Assembly (NCBI RefSeq): GCF_016808335.1
Contig: NC_053148.1
Span: 315,001-379,000 of the forward strand
DNA length: 64,000 nt
Direction: 5' to 3'
Origin: Panicum virgatum
Taxonomy: Eukaryota; Streptophyta; Magnoliopsida; Poales; Poaceae
Shown here in pieces: positions 12,001 through 24,333 of the stretch (positions are counted from its first letter, which is position 1; each line of letters starts with the position of its first letter). The translations under genes were made by a program, and so were the position numbers. The notes under the pieces were generated by a model. That model had not been told where the DNA came from and ran no database searches. It saw only the letters and a list, made by a program, of their open reading frames with translations.

Positions 12001-13678
12001 GTCATATAATGACACATTGTGTGCTGAAATGCAAAGGCTGAAATTAGAAATTATTCCTCAGGGCTCTTTGAATCATATTTCGGTGGAACCGACACTCTAT
12101 GACCAGGTCATCATGGCACAATTACACGACAAAAGTGTTGGTATCATCAAGCAGCAAGTAGTAGCAGGTGAAAATAAATATAAGTGTTTCCGAGTGGACC
12201 ATAAAGGAATTTTGTGGTTCGAGGATCGCCTAGTCGTTCCCAAGAATCCTGATCTGCGGAAACAAATCCTAGACGAAGCACATCTCTCTAAATTTTCTAT
12301 TCATCCGGGTAGCACCAAGATGTACCAAGATCTCAGACAAAATTTTTGGTGGACTCGCATGAAGAGAGAGATTGCCAAATATGTCGCAGAATGTGACACC
12401 TGTCAGAGAGTGAAGGCTAGTCACTTGAAAGTTGCTGGAACTCTCCAACCTCTACCAATTCCATCCTGGAAATGGGAAGATATCAGCATGGATTTCATTG
12501 TGGGCTTACCAAATACTTCTCAGCACCATGATTCCATTTGGGTCATTGTTGATAGGCTCACAAAGACTGCTCATTTTATTCCAGTGCATACTGAATATAG
12601 AGCCAAGAAATATGCTGAGATCTATATGGATCGGATTATCTGCCTACACGGTATACCCAAAACAATTGTATCGGATCGTGGTCCTCAGTTCGTGGCAAGG
12701 TTTTGGGAGCAACTCCAAGAAGCTCTCGGAACTAAATTAATTCGAAGCTCAGCTTACCATCCACAGACTGACGGACAGACCGAAAGGGTTAATCAAATTC
12801 TTGAAGATATGCTTCGAGCATGTGTCATTCATTATGACAAGAACTGGGACAAATGTTTATCCTTGGCGGAGTTTTCCTATAATAACAGCTATCAGGCCAG
12901 TCTGAAGATGGCACCCTTCGAGGCCTTGTACGGTCGACGGTGTCGAACCCCTTTGAGTTGGTCCCAGACTGGAGAGCGTCAAATCTTTGGACCTGAATTA
13001 GTGGTCGAGGCTGAAGAGAAAGTAAAAATAGTACAAGCAAATCTCCGAGCAGCCCAGTCTCGGCAAAAGAGTTATTTCGATAAAAGAAGGGATCCTTTGA
13101 AGTTCATGGTTGGTAATCACGTCTATTTACGAGTATCCCCAACTCGAGGCGTTCAACGTTTCGGAGTCAGGGGTAAGCTCGCACCCCGCTACGTCGGGCC
13201 TTATGAAATCATTGAAGAATGTGGACCCGTGGCTTATCGCTTGCGACTTCCTTCACGACTTGCCGCCATCCATGATGTTTTCCACATATCCCAACTCAAG
13301 AAATGTGTTCGAGTCCCTACGGAAATCATTGATCAACAGGAAATTTTAGTGGAGCCCGATCTCTCATATACCGAATATCCACTCAGAATTCTGGATCAAA
13401 AAGAGAGAGGTACTCGTCGAAAGGTGGTAAAAATGTATAAAATTCAGTGGTCTCATCACACTGAAGAAGAAGCCACTTGGGAGACGGAGGATTATCTTAA
13501 TCGACACTATCCGGGTTTCCTTAGCTCTACCTCAGGTATATCCTTTTCCCCACCTCAAATTCAATCATCCAATCTCGGGACGAGATTCTTGTTAAGGGGG
13601 GTAGGTTGTGACACCTCAGGTGTTAGCACCTTTAAATCCAATCAATGTACCTTAGTTAAAGTTAAAAGAAAAATTTGA
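9071..13678 (+). CDS. E2 gag-pol polyprotein with chromodomain
   Basis: 1535 codons without interruption. Order by approximate residue: gag capsid-like region (80-250); zinc knuckle [14 protein letters not shown] (about 322, CX2CX4HX4C); aspartic protease [10 protein letters not shown] (about 396); reverse transcriptase with the intact catalytic motif FIDDILIYS (about 709); RNase H beginning near [11 protein letters not shown] (about 854); integrase with HHCC zinc finger (1070-1113) and the DDE residues in MDFIVG, SDRGPQF and GQTERVNQ (about 1139, 1200, 1236); and a chromodomain ending [14 protein letters not shown] (about 1460). The frame runs through the polypurine tract and stops 72 bases inside the 3' LTR, adding 23 LTR-encoded residues. 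All catalytic residues checked are present. It probably makes a functional polyprotein, processed by its own protease in virus-like particles. The start is the first ATG and abuts TTTCAG. Confidence 0.95.
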   Translation: MVGSTRGTPSGFGAGGNGDPPPPPPPVGIAEVLAAQTEILRQLVQAQQQPRGGHHAHHAQEASYQDFLSTQPPLFNKADEPLDADAWIRTIESKFSLLTTPCSEANKTRYAAQQLRGSARMWWDHYHGMLPADHVVNWNEFKLAFRDHHIPAGLLDRKLNEFLALTQGTRTVVQYAQVFHQLCQYAGHHADTDTKKRERFRRGLSTKLQERLNLVRADSFNELVNMAISQEDLISAHRAEKKRKAPAGPSSASAPRYRIVQNSPPALSQKAPQPGRWIIRPPQQQQQTRFGFPQQARFAPQQQQNGPRPNTQPAARPDNNNRCFRCGSPDHFAKMCPQAGQTQGQASRRNDQNKGKRQTIQVRQGRLNFTNLAELPEGAPIMSGTFSINHHPAVILFDSGASHSFINSKFGAKVGLDFCHTKGSYMISTPGGKIASNQMVRTAPLKLGSRTISTELILLPLEGIDVILGMEWMKRHGVVLDITSRAVEINSPTHGQSVLYLPHHQCNNSCAYAMKDIRLEDIPVVREYADVFPDDLPGMPPDRDIEFIIELQPGTAPISKRPYRMPPKELAELKIQLQELLDKGFIRPSASPWGCPALFVKKKDDSLRLCVDYRPLNAVTIKNKYPLPRIDVLFDQLAGAKIFSKIDLRSGYHQIKIRPCDIPKTAFSTRYGLYEYLVMSFGLTNAPAYFMYLMNSVFMPELDKFVVVFIDDILIYSKDEAEHEQHLRIVLQRLRDHKLYAKFSKCEFWLDTVKFLGHTISSEGISVDPSKVQEVMDWKPPTSVHQIRSFLGLAGYYRRFIPDFSRIAKPMTELLRKDVKFKWNTKCDEAFHTLRAHLTTAPVLAQPDNNKPYDVYCDASGTGLGCVLMQDNRVIAYASRALRPHELNYPTHDLELAAVIHALKLWRHYLMGTHCNIYTDHKSLKYIFTQSELNMRQRRWLELIKDYDLEVHYHPGKANVVADALSRKVHCNCLAMESYNDTLCAEMQRLKLEIIPQGSLNHISVEPTLYDQVIMAQLHDKSVGIIKQQVVAGENKYKCFRVDHKGILWFEDRLVVPKNPDLRKQILDEAHLSKFSIHPGSTKMYQDLRQNFWWTRMKREIAKYVAECDTCQRVKASHLKVAGTLQPLPIPSWKWEDISMDFIVGLPNTSQHHDSIWVIVDRLTKTAHFIPVHTEYRAKKYAEIYMDRIICLHGIPKTIVSDRGPQFVARFWEQLQEALGTKLIRSSAYHPQTDGQTERVNQILEDMLRACVIHYDKNWDKCLSLAEFSYNNSYQASLKMAPFEALYGRRCRTPLSWSQTGERQIFGPELVVEAEEKVKIVQANLRAAQSRQKSYFDKRRDPLKFMVGNHVYLRVSPTRGVQRFGVRGKLAPRYVGPYEIIEECGPVAYRLRLPSRLAAIHDVFHISQLKKCVRVPTEIIDQQEILVEPDLSYTEYPLRILDQKERGTRRKVVKMYKIQWSHHTEEEATWETEDYLNRHYPGFLSSTSGISFSPPQIQSSNLGTRFLLRGVGCDTSGVSTFKSNQCTLVKVKRKI
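13595..13605 (+). promoter_or_regulatory. E2 polypurine tract
   Basis: AAGGGGGGTAGG-type purine run just before the 3' LTR TGTGACACC, the expected primer of plus-strand synthesis. It lies inside the gag-pol frame. Confidence 0.8.
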
Positions 13679-16600
13679 GAAATTAATTTAAAGAGAAAGG
13701 ATCAAATAAAAGACAAATCATACAAAAGAAATTAAAGGAAAAAGAAAAAGGAGTGAAAAGCTACTCAAAATTTAATTCATAAAGGTGCACAAAATTTTTG
13801 TTGGCTCATGAGAGGTGTTTCAATTGACATGTGCTCAATTGAACTTCAGCCAAAATCAATTCAAAAACTGAATAAAACTAGAGTCCTTTTGTGCCAATAT
13901 GCAAATGCACCAATAGTTCGAAATGTGAGTTTCAAATGAAAATTTGCATAACACGAAAGTTGTAGACCTTGAAAAATTATGCAAAAGTGGTATTCAACAC
14001 TTTTCCATTTGAGCCCTCCAATTAGGAGATAATTTTAGTTTACCGAGAGGTCCCTGGAATTTCAGAAATCACATTTATGCCCTTATCTCCATCTCTCTCT
14101 CCCCCGGTTGCTCTGTTCGCGCCGCCCGCCGTACGCCGCCGGTGGACTTCGTCCACCGCGCGCCCGCGGCCAAATGGACCCGGGGAAGCCTCTCCGCGCC
14201 ACCTGGCCCGCCCCTTGGCACCCTCCCACGCCCACACGCGTCCCAGGCCGCTTCCCGGGCCGCCACGACACCCCCGCCATGCGCCGCGCCGCTGCCGCTC
14301 CGCCCGCTCGCCGTCGTGCGCCCCTGACCCAAATCGACCGCCCCCAGTCGCTCCATTCCTCACCCAGGAGCTCGTTGGCCTATAAAGACCCACAGAACCC
14401 ACAGACGCGCCCCTTCTTCCCCTTCTTCCTCCTCCCGCCGCTCCGCCATGGCCGCCGAGATCCCGCTCGCGCGGACCGGCTAGCCCAGCCCCACATTGCT
14501 CCCTCCGACCACCGCAATAGCTTCGCCACCTCCTAGATACGCTCCCCGCGCGCGGAATCGAACCCAGACCCCCTCCCGACGCCATTCCCTTCTTGCGCCG
14601 CCGCCGGCGAGCTCAGGCTCACCGCGGACCGGCCATCTCCGGGGAAGACCGAGCCCGACAGCTACCCCAGAAGCATCCACGAGCTCACGCGGTACTCGTG
14701 CGCGCCTTGTTCCCCTACCCCGAGCCCTCCTTCACCTCCAGCGCCGGCGAACCGAACAACCAGCCCGCCATCAACGCCGACGAGCTCGAACCTGTGCTCC
14801 AAACGCTCGAACGTCGACCAGGGTAGGTGTTCCTCGATCCTTTCTCCCCCACGCGCCTCCCCGTGGCAGCCCCGGTAAGCCCTGCACCGCAGAACACCAC
14901 CGGCAAGATGCCACGGCGGAGAAGGCCGGCGAAGGACCCGGTTGTAATTTGTTTTTTTCGTTCAAGGGTGTCTCTGCAAGATTTACAGTGTATACCAGTG
15001 AACTTCTAAAATGCGAAACAAATCACAGAAAAATCAAAAAAATGCAAACTCAACTGATCTGGAATCATTGTAACAAAATCTACAAATTTTGTAACATTCA
15101 CATTTGCAGAAACTCAACCGAATTTAATCTAGGAAAAAGATTAAGAAAACCACCTTGTGCATGTTCATGAAGTTCTGCTCATCAAATGACCTTGATTTTT
15201 GGATATGTTATCACTAATAGGATGATAAGGTCACAGTAAAAAGATGACACCAAACCACAACAGTTATCATGTTAGAACAATCAAGATTCTCTAATCTGTG
15301 GTTAGCTTTCTCGATTTAATTCTGGAAAATATGCACATGAACTTGCTCTGAAATTTTTATTGCGTGCATGTAAAACGAGAACACTGCTAATACCTAAATT
15401 TCAGATTTATTAGAGTTCATTTGCTATATACCATGATTTATGCTTGTTTAATCAACTTAATTCCTCATATATAGTTGTTATGCTCAGAAAAATCCATGTT
15501 TATTTCTGGAGTCTCATTTTAGCTCTGTGTTCCTGTCTAAAAATTTTGAGCTGCAGTTACTGAGTTTGGCTTTGTCGAATAATCATGCTTAGCTTCTTAT
15601 GGTTAGGTTTACTATTTTTGTTTTGAGTAATCCACAATGTTTCTGGGCATGATTTTTGGGCATGATCTTGTTTAGAGTATATTATATCTGTAATAAAAAG
15701 TTCAAATGCAATACTGGTCAAATGCACCTTGATAATTTTATGCAAACTCATGCTAAGTTAACTGAATAATTAATTTATCATAGTGAGTTAAATCTTGAAA
15801 AATTTTCCGAAGTATGTTTATCTCATGAATAGTCTCTGGTAAAAATTTTAGAACCAAATCCTCAGTAAAACTTTCTGTAGAATTAATCTTTGTAAATGGC
15901 TTGCTGTTTTTAATCTTTTTATCACCTCTGCTATATAAGTGTATAAAATCTGGAAAAATTGCAGTACTGAGTTCATGCTTTGAAGTTGCTTGCATAAAAT
16001 TTGTAGCATCAGAATCCATGTGGAACATTCTGTACAAAAATATGAAGTAACTAGAGTAATCCTTTTGCATGATTAGTTATAGTTTTTGCTTTATGGTTAA
16101 ATGTTGAAATCTATACCATAATTACTTATTTTGAATCTGAGTTACTTTAGTGTTCATCACTAGCTCTTTAGTAGTTGTGATGTTAAGAAATAATGAAAGC
16201 ATGTTATGTGTTGAAATTAAAAATGAAAACCCAAAACCCCACTCATTCATGAATAACCATAGTTATGCTTACTACTCTATAAACGATTGCCCATGCAATG
16301 AAATGTGAAATCGGCACTAAAATAACTTAAGTGGACTACAACTTTATCGTGAAGGAAAGAAATTGTTATCCATGAATAACTCATAATCTTGCATTGCATA
16401 TAGAAACGGGTAATCTCGCGGACGGAGACTACGAACTGGTGCCCGCGGACTCTCGTGCGGAGCAGGAGATTAATCTGAACTGTACTAACTTGTCTCAAGA
16501 CCTGGGCCAAGCCCCAGAAGCTTTTCGGCCTGACAGTGCCCAAGAAGGCAAGCCCCGGAGCATAATCCCACTATTTTCCGAATTATCATTCAGCTATCTA

Positions 16601-17996
16601 TTTATTAATGTACTGTAATATTTTGTTTTTCTGCATTTAAGTTTTCTAGGCGTTGATCGAAAACCATAGATGCATGATCCCTAGGAACCTATGTTTGATA
16701 CCGGATCTTTTTATCGACTAGTTGCCAGGCTAAATAGGTACGGTAGAAGTCGAGTGGTTTCCTGCCTCTCGCGAGCAAATAGGAATTGTACTGACTTTAA
16801 TTCCTGTTGAAATGTAAGGACAACGGGCGGGGTTGTGTAGTTGTGATACCCCGCTGGTATAGTCAAAAATGGCTAAGGTCGTGGTGTGTGGCTCATTTCG
16901 TTAAGCGTTTGAAAGTACTAGCCACATACCGAGAAATATGGTAATCGGTAAGCTTAAGTACCTGATTGGACCGGCGAGTGGAACGACCATTCACCCTCTT
17001 GGTAGAAGTAGGGTTTATATTTTTGTCGCGACGTACGGGTGCAGAGTGGTCGGACTCTGTAGTCGGGGAGGGTGACCCGGATCCACGGACTGGAAAGAAA
17101 GGGGAAAAGTAGCGTGGGCGGGAGCGAAGTCAATCCCCATGCGTGTGGTCTAGGTTCCCCTGGCCAGGTTGAAATTCGATTCGGAATCGTCCGCCTCTCA
17201 CGGCATGAGATTGCTTAATGATTTCGGTCACATAGAGTAACAAGTGGAACAGGATGATGATAATACGGCTGGTTGATTAAATGGTTGCTCTACCATGTTT
17301 GAGTAGAGTTAGTTGCAAATCTAGAATGGTTAATTCCACTAGAATCTGGCTAAGTAAAACCTGAAAGTAAGGATCAACACTTAGCGGCATTTTTTTGGCA
17401 AACAAACCCTACCAACCAAAAAGCCTTGCATGTCTAGTTATCGGACTATGTTATATCCGGAGACGGGTCAGTCTTGCTGAGTATTAGTATACTCAGCCTT
17501 GCTTGTGGCACTGTTTTTCAGGTACTAACTTTGAAGATCTGTTTGCGAGTCTTACTTGGCCTTGTACTCTACCTCCGGGTTGGTCGGTTGAGTGGGATGG
17601 CCCTTCAGCTAGTGCTAATCACCCTCCCGCTGAGTGACGCATTCGTACGGGCTTTACCGATGCGTCACGTTATTTCGTTAGTTATCTTTTAATGCTTCCG
17701 CTGAACATGAGACTTAAATAATTGAGTAGTTGGAACTCTGTAGTACTGTGCTACTCTGAACATGGTTTGTAATAAATTTTCTTTCCGCTGCAATCACTCT
17801 GAGATGTATGAAATGGTTTGTGTTGTAATCTCTGGGCTCACCTTCGTGTGAGTGTTGTCTGCTGATCCTGGAATAGCGTGGCTTTTATCGAGGCTTCACT
17901 CGAGGAACTACCGGTGAGTGCCAAAATTGGGTCAGAGTTGCTTAGCAACGAAGATCAGTGCACCCGGGCCCAGTAGTTTTGGGTGGTTCCGCCACA
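13607..17996 (+). repeat. E2 3' LTR (4390 bp)
   Basis: Same content as 1727-6116, including TATA box (14381), coding-like exons and stem-loop. Differences I could see from the 5' copy are about nine substitutions and no indels (about 0.2 %). At 1.3e-8 substitutions per site per year, a rate commonly used for grass LTRs, this corresponds to under 0.1 million years. Confidence 0.96.
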
Positions 17997-18001
17997 GAGG
18001 C

Positions 18002-18554
18002 TACGCGGGGAGGACGTGCGGTAGCGCTGCGGATAAGAGGCGTAGGTACAGACGGACAGGACGGGAGATGACCCCCCGAGCGACCATCCGAGTGGCGAGC
18101 GCCGTCCCAACTGACCAAGGATGGGACAACACTTAGACAACCCGCTGCCCAAGAAAACTAGCCGGACTCAAGCCTCCCCACTCCCGACTGATCGAGTGGG
18201 CCCCGACGACTGACAAAGACAAAGGACTCCCCGGTGGAACCAAGACACAACGATAGATATATGTAAATGGGGACCCACCTTGAACTATAAAAGGGAAAGC
18301 CCCCCACGTAGGAAAAGGGTTGGACTCCTAGTGGTTCGACACTGCTTGAACAGTTTGTAAGCTCCCCTTTGAACTTTGAGCACCCGGGCTCGAGAGCAAT
18401 AGAGCGAGAACACCACCCCCATACTGGACGTAGGGCACATTCGGTCTGAACCAGTCTGAATCCTCGAGTCTTTGCGAGCTAGACCATATCCGATCAAGCG
18501 CACAACAAATGAGCAATCGATTAGTTTAGTAGTCACCCATTCTCAGTAAGGACA
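18002..18554 (+). repeat. E1 5' LTR, second part
   Basis: Resumes the LTR after the E2 duplication (GAGGC, 17997-18001) and aligns with 58719-59271. It contains the likely core promoter ACTATAAAAGGGAAAG (TATAAAA at 18286-18292) and ends in GGACA. Together the two parts make 1082 bp, against 1080 bp for the 3' LTR. Confidence 0.93.
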
Positions 18555-18557
18555 GTT

Positions 18558-18575
18558 TGGCGCCGTCCATCGGGA
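18558..18575 (+). promoter_or_regulatory. E1 primer-binding site
   Basis: TGGCGCCGTCCATCGGGA, three bases after the LTR. TGGCGCC-type sites are usual in the Tat and Athila lineages. I cannot decide the exact tRNA without a tRNA set. Confidence 0.7.
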
Positions 18576-18607
18576 GCGCTTTGTGTGTTCACTGCTTCGG
18601 CGATCGG

Positions 18608-19953
18608 ATGGTTTTGATCACTCAATTCGCCGCCCCGGCGGTGAGCCAGGGCGAGACGATCCGCTTCGGCTCCTTGGAGTTCCCCGCGATCCCCCGCAAC
18701 GGATCGTGGGCGCCTCCACCATTCCCGCCTTCCCAGGCCTTCCAGTTTGGAAGTCTGGAGTTCGTCACCGACCAGCTCGGTGTACTGCACCTCCGCGAGG
18801 AGAATGCCACTTCGGCGGCCTCCGAGGAGCCCGCTCCTCCGCCCATGCTTCACAAACTAAAGCGCCAGCGATCGATTCGCTGGCGTATCAGGAAGTGCAA
18901 GCCATCACAGCCAACCCGCGTGGTGCTCCGCCGCATCGCGCTCATGATGGCGACCAACCCGGCCACCGAGGATGTCAAATTGGTCCTCTACTCTTTGGCC
19001 AATGTTTGTCGGCAGCTCGCGAGCAGACCTCCGCTGGCGCCACCCCACTCGTTTTCTGATCAGCTGCCATTCGGCCTATGCAACTCTACGGGCACCTACG
19101 CCCGGGAGATGCGCAGGGCCACGCGCGGGCACCAGTCCTCGTTCGTGGGCATGGCAGGGAGCTATCCCGACTCCGTCCACGACCTCCTATGTTTCGAGGA
19201 TCCCCTGAGTGATTCCTCTAGCATGGGAGACAACTACCTGGAGGGCGCGTCCGCCCCGCAACACGTGTGCGCCATGGCTGGCGCACCCAATGACCCGCCA
19301 CCAGAAGTGGTGCCGTCTCAATAGACGCACACCCCCTCAGATCACTGCGCGTAGGCACTCGCCAATGCGCAGGCCAACACTGAGGATCTTCGTCTTCGGC
19401 AGCAGCACACGCCCCCGCCGGTGGACCAGCCTCCGTGGGCCCATTTCGGGTCAAAGGGGGGAAACCCCATTGGTTCTGCGCGGCAGCATGCACGCGGAGT
19501 CAACCGCGATATCATCAAGGACGCCCGCATGGAACTCCCGCAGGAGTTCCGCGCGGGCTAGAACATCGCCGCAGCAGCAATCCTTCTGCAGACACTCCCG
19601 GAGCCAGAAGACCTGGCTCAGAGGAACCTTCACCGCCAGGTTAAAAACCTGGTGGAGCTCGCCGCCGTTCAACAAGCGGCAAGCTCCCCACTGCACCGTC
19701 GATAGGCCGCCGCCTCGTGCCCTGCTGGCGGCGCGGGCCGCCCAGGGCGGGAGCCATCCGAGGCACAGTGCTCCTCTCCCACCGAGGCCACCGGTCCACG
19801 GTCGCGTTGGCCCCAACTACGACGCGCGCAGTGTCATACAAGGCCGGCAGCAGGCGAGGCATCACGCCGACGTCGACCACGCGGCTGCCCGTGCAGAAGA
19901 TGCGCGGGCATACGCATTAAACCCGGAGCGCCCATTGCTCTGACGAGGGGGAC
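18608..19953 (+). pseudogene. E1 gag, 5' part, broken
   Basis: Begins MVLITQFAAPAVSQGE. The first 238 codons are open, then TAG at 19322-19324 interrupts. The homologous frame continues through three further TAGs, with recognisable Tat-type gag text such as MELPQEFRAG, ILLQTLPEPEDLAQRN and LVELAAVQQAASS. The frame is cut by the solo LTR E4 after GGGAC and continues at 36453 and then 48861. Repeated FGSLEF motifs are visible near residues 22 and 48. No intact product is possible. Confidence 0.75.
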
Positions 19954-20697
19954 TGTAACATCCCAAAAATTCACCCAAATAAATTACTCATTAAAAATAT
20001 TTTTTTCAAATTCCTTTTGATGCTGAGCTCGAATCATTCCAAATCCTTCTGTCCGACATCCTGATCCCCCGAAGTTTTTCCCAGCGATTCGCCGTCCCGA
20101 CACCAGTACCAATCATTGTCCCATCTCTTTCTTTTCCTCGTTCTTGCGTGCTCGTCGCTGACCGGCCGAACGCCGCAGTACGCGTGTGGCCGACCGCCGC
20201 CGCGAATCCCGCCGGCGCCACTCTCTTTTTCTCCTTTTCTTTTTCCCTTTTTTCTTTTCCTTTTTCCTTTTCTTTTCTCTCTTCTTCTCTCTTCTTCCTG
20301 CTCCCTCTCCCTTTCCCGCACGCGCTGCACGCCGAGGCCCCCTGCGCCGAGCCTCTCCCCTGGATGCCGGGCGCCTTCCCTGGGCGCCGCCTCCCCCGCT
20401 TGCGGCCGCTGCTCGCCGTCTCGCCCTCTGCGCGCCGTACCCCCATGGTCGCCTCGCCTCTCGCGCTCGCCTGCGAAGCAGAGCCGGCCACGCACACGGC
20501 GCCCCGCCATTGGCCACCAGCCATGCCCACTTGCGCCGCCCCTCCGTCCTCTCGCCGTCGCGTCCGTGCCACAGCACTGCTAGGCGACGCTCGCAAGTGG
20601 ACGGAGCTACCCCACCGCCATTAAAGCTCGTCCTCGAGCTCGCTGGCCACCACCAGCCGCCAACACCGCTCCATTTTCTTCCCTTGCCCTCCCGGCC

Positions 20698-20705
20698 TAT
20701 AAATA
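20698..20705 (+). promoter_or_regulatory. E4 LTR TATA box
   Basis: CCTATAAATAGG in a GC-rich context, at the same relative place as the boxes of E2 and E3. A donor-like CTCGAG|GTGAGG follows near 20850. Confidence 0.65.
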
Positions 20706-21434
20706 GGCCCTCCACCGCACTCTCCACCTCCACAACGCCGGCCACCTCCGCTCGCCCCATCCCCACGCCCACAGCGCCGCCGCCACGACCATCGCCGCCG
20801 ACCGCCGCGCACCACCGTGGCCAGGCCGCCACACCCCATCCCCGCTCGAGGTGAGGAGGGGAATCGATCCCCCTCGGCCTCATCTCCCTTTTCCCCCTCT
20901 CCCCGGGCGCCGACGAGCTCCCAGGCCGCCGGCCCCAGGCCGCCGCCGGCAGGCCGCCCCCTCCTCTGTTTCACGGGACAGAGAGGAGGAAGAAGGGGCA
21001 GTTTTACCCCTAGGCCCCTGCACTTTCCCCTTTTTATTAAAGAGCCCCCCTCTCTATAGATCCCTTTTAAAAGAACCCCCCTCCATCTTTAATTATTCCA
21101 AATCAACCCCTACACTATATAAAACATTTAGTGGCCTGAACAATTTCCAAAATTCTATTCAAGTCCTGTCACTCCCAGAAATAATTACAAATAGGCCCCT
21201 GGACCCCGGATTAGCCCCTAAACTTACCTTTAACTTATCATTTCATGTGCCAAAAATCCTCCGTTTGCCCCAAAACTTTATCACGCCATTTCTAACATAA
21301 TTTTGGCCATGCCATTAGAAAACCACCCAAAAATATTACTCCTATCACCATATCTTAATTTTTCCCGATCTGAGCTCAATGTTAAAACCTTTATTTCTTT
21401 TTCTTTATTGTGTGCTTGTTTGTGTGTGCCGTAG

Positions 21435-21586
21435 ATCACGGTGTGAACGAGGGGGAACCCATTGACGAGCAGTACCACGAGCAAGAGTGTGAGGACCAGT
21501 ACCGTGACCCCGAACCCGAAGGACAGTACCTCGATCAGGACTTCCCGGAAGGCTTTGTGAACGACAAGTTCAATCTCGTCCTTTGA
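21435..21586 (+). other. Coding-like exon inside the E4 LTR
   Basis: Starts after GCCGTAG. In frame it reads DHGVNEGEPIDEQYHEQE and on to a TGA at 21584. It is homologous to the E3 LTR exons at 24217 and 34445. The difference in length is a multiple of three (an extra QYLD-like insertion), and about half of the codon differences are synonymous. That pattern suggests past selection on the encoded acidic peptide. The GCAAG donor-like site of E3 is changed here to ACAAG. Confidence 0.4.
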
Positions 21587-23463
21587 TGCATATTTTGTCC
21601 TAGTTTTATAAACACAACCTATTGGCCTATTTTTACAAAATTGCATATGTTTTTACTACTAAAACATGGTTGGATAGCCACCCCTTGACTTGTTATAACT
21701 ATGCCTTGACCACCTAGATTGATGTCTATATACGATTCGTTTTATGTGGATGTTGATCACCGCTAGAATTACTTAGGACCTTATTCTCGTTCTACTACAC
21801 ATCAAATATAATGGTTTTATAAAAGGAAAATGTGTGAGTGTGTGGGAAGGGAAAAGGTGGATTTGTTGAAAATAAATGAACGATGTGTTCTGATGAAATG
21901 GATGGCATTTCTGTGTGAATCGCCAAAAGGTGTGCTCGTACCTTTGTGGTTGAGCAAGAAGGTTGGGAGATATCCATCTTGTCACAATAAGGACCGAGTT
22001 GATGTGTTGTCTTGCCTAACTCGACTGTCGTGCAAACCACTCGACCGTTGTGTGTGGCAATGGCTTAGCACAAACCCCACTAGTTAGCCTGATAGTCATC
22101 AGGAGAGCTGAGAGCAACGGGTGATCAAGGAGAAGGGATAAGTTCTGTGTGACTTATGCCCCGGTTAAACCTCGGTGACAGGTCAATGACCCCTTGGTGG
22201 ATCCCGTATTGGCTAGTCAGGTCTAGCTAAGGTGAGTAATGGCTTTGTTGGGATCTGCACCGACACTAAGATGATCGTGCTGTGGTACCCCGCTTGTGGG
22301 TAAAGTTGCACACATCTGCAGAGATAGCCGTGCTCACAGTATTGAGCGGGTTACGGTTTGGTCACACAACTAGTACATCTTCTGGGAATGGTTGGGTTGG
22401 CGTGAGTTGCTTTGGAAGAGTGTCCGGCAGCAGTGCCGTGTGCTACAGCGAATGAGGAGTCCGGTAGCAACTTTTAAAATCTTGGATCCTATGTGGATCA
22501 ACCTCACCGGCTATATGTGACATCCCGAAAACTCACCAAAATAAATCATGCGCTAAATTTGTTTTTGTTGTTGAGCTCGACTCAAACCCTAACCCTAACT
22601 TCCCGGAAACCCTCCTGTTCCGATCTCCCGATCCCCGGAGATCTGACCCGACACCCGAATTCAATCCACGTCTCATCTCCTTCCCATCCAGCGTGACGCG
22701 TCGTGACCAGCCGCTGCGAATCCCGCCCCCTCCTTTTTCCCCTCTTCCCTCCGACCGCGTGCCCCACCTCCCGTGGCCGCACGCCATGCGTGGCCGACCG
22801 CAGTCGCGGTCGCCGCTGGCGCGCACCGCCCCCCCTCCTTTTCCTTTCCCTCCCTCCCATTTTCTTTTTCCTATTTCTTTTTCCCATTTCTTTTCCCCCT
22901 TTTCTCTTTTTCTTCTTTTCCTCCCTCCCCGAGCCGAGCGGCCTGACCACCGCGCCGGTCTTGTACACGCACCACGCCGCCCCGCTCGCTCCGAGCCGCA
23001 CCCCGCCTCCCCCGCTCGTAATGCACGCCCCGCCGAGCCGGTCCACGCGCGTGGACCGCGTGCTCGGCGCACCGCCGCGCCACCCGCCGCTGCCAGGCTG
23101 CCCGCTCCCGCGCACCGCCGCCTCGTCGCCCGCGCCACCCCGCTGCGCCTCGCCCCGCTTGCGCGCACGCGCGCACGGAGCACAGGGCCGTGGGCGAACG
23201 CGCCGGGCCGCAGCGATGTGAGCTCCGCCGAGCCCACGTGCGCGCCTGGCCGCGCCGCACGCCGCCCGCCGCTGCCCCGCACAGCGCCGCCCTGTGCTCA
23301 CCGCTGCCGCACACGTCCCGTCATCCCTGCACAACATCGCTGCCCGTGCGCCGCTCCACGACGCGCGAGCGCGGCCGAGCGCCATTAAGGCCCGCCGCGC
23401 CGCCCGCCGGGCACCACCTACTCGCCACCGGCCACGCCCCCCCCCAAACCGACCTACAACGGC

Positions 23464-23470
23464 TATAAAA
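23464..23470 (+). promoter_or_regulatory. E3 LTR TATA box
   Basis: GGCTATAAAAGGCC, a strong TATA box in GC-rich DNA, repeated at 33692-33698 in the 3' LTR. Confidence 0.75.
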
Positions 23471-24216
23471 GGCCCCGCCGGCGCCGCTCCTCCGCACCCA
23501 AACTTCCCCGGCCACCACCGCCTCTCCTCGCAGCTCACAGCGCCGCCGCCGCCGCCATTTCCGCCCGCCGTCGCCGGTTCACGTCGCCCTGCTCCCTCGC
23601 CGCGCCCCGAGCCGAGGTGAGCTGGGGAATCGAACCCCACGCCCCTCCTAGCCCTTTTCCCCCACCCCCGGCCGCCGCCGTGGTCCAGGACGGCCAAATC
23701 GGCCGCCGCCGGCACCCCGGGGACACCTCCCCTGTTTCCCAACGTGGGAGGGAGGAAGGGGATGGCAATTTTGCCAAAAACCCCTCCCCCTTTCCTCTTT
23801 TTCTTAAAGGAACCTTCCACCCTTTTTGCCTTTTGCAGAATCTCCCCCACCTTTAATATATTTGCGAATAAACCCTCTTCCAATATAAACTTAATCTCAA
23901 ATATACCCCTGACCTCTCCAGAATAACCCAAAAGATTACAAAAAATTACAAACAGACCCCTGCCTACTCAAGCTTATTTACAACCAGGTCCCTGGCCCCT
24001 TAACTAACCCACGAACCTTTATAAAACCTATCATTTCATGTACCAAACAACCCCGGATCAAACCAAAACTCTACCCTGCCTAATTTAACTCAGTATTGGC
24101 CATGTCACTCGGAAACCACACGAAATTAGCACTCTATACTCTATATTTTATGTGTCTCTGTTTCGAGCTCAACGATAAACCTTTTATTTCCTGTGTCTTG
24201 TTTGTTTGCGTCGTAG

Positions 24217-24333
24217 ATCACGGAGTGAATGAAGGAGAGCCCGTCAACGAGCAGTACTGTGAGCAGGAGAACGAGGACCAGTTCCGCGACCCCGAGCCCG
24301 AAGGATAGGACTTCCCCGAAGGCTACGAAGACA
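24217..24333 (+). other. Acidic coding-like exon inside the E3 LTR
   Basis: Follows TGCGTCGTAG. The frame reads DHGVNEGEPVNEQYCEQE, is strongly acidic, and ends in phase 1 at GCAAGT, a consensus GC-type donor. In this 5' copy one Gln codon is TAG (24306). The 3' LTR copy (34445-34561) is open. Joined in phase to the terminal exon at 25426, it would end ...EDPDFVPDDTE. Confidence 0.45.

Larger units (their letters stand above)
1727..17996 (+). mobile_element. E2: young full-length chromovirus (Tekay/Del-type Ty3/gypsy)
   Basis: 16,270 bp, bounded by TGTGACACC...GCCACA and the duplication GAGGC (1722-1726 and 17997-18001), inserted in E1's 5' LTR. Layout: 4390-bp LTR, primer site close to initiator tRNA-Met, 1.4-kb leader, extra ORF, spacer, gag-pol with C-terminal chromodomain, polypurine tract, 4390-bp LTR. 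The two LTRs are offset by exactly 11,880 bp and differ at only about nine positions that I found by eye, for example 2814, 3480, 3690, 5234, 5481, 5691 and 5859. With an uninterrupted gag-pol frame this is the youngest datable layer of the nest. It could still be mobilisable, although its extra ORF has an in-frame TAG. Confidence 0.96.

Noticed and set aside
20113..20883. Lys/Arg/Glu-rich minus-strand frame in E4
   Set aside because: Translation of a pyrimidine-rich tract of the LTR; simple-sequence artefact.
22582..23931. Long minus-strand frame (449 codons) across the E3 5' LTR, and a 490-codon counterpart at 32687-34159
   Set aside because: Arg/Gly/Ala-rich low-complexity translation of the complement of GC-rich LTR DNA. 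It has no domain and runs through the TATA box and promoter, and the frame is open because GC-rich DNA has few stops.
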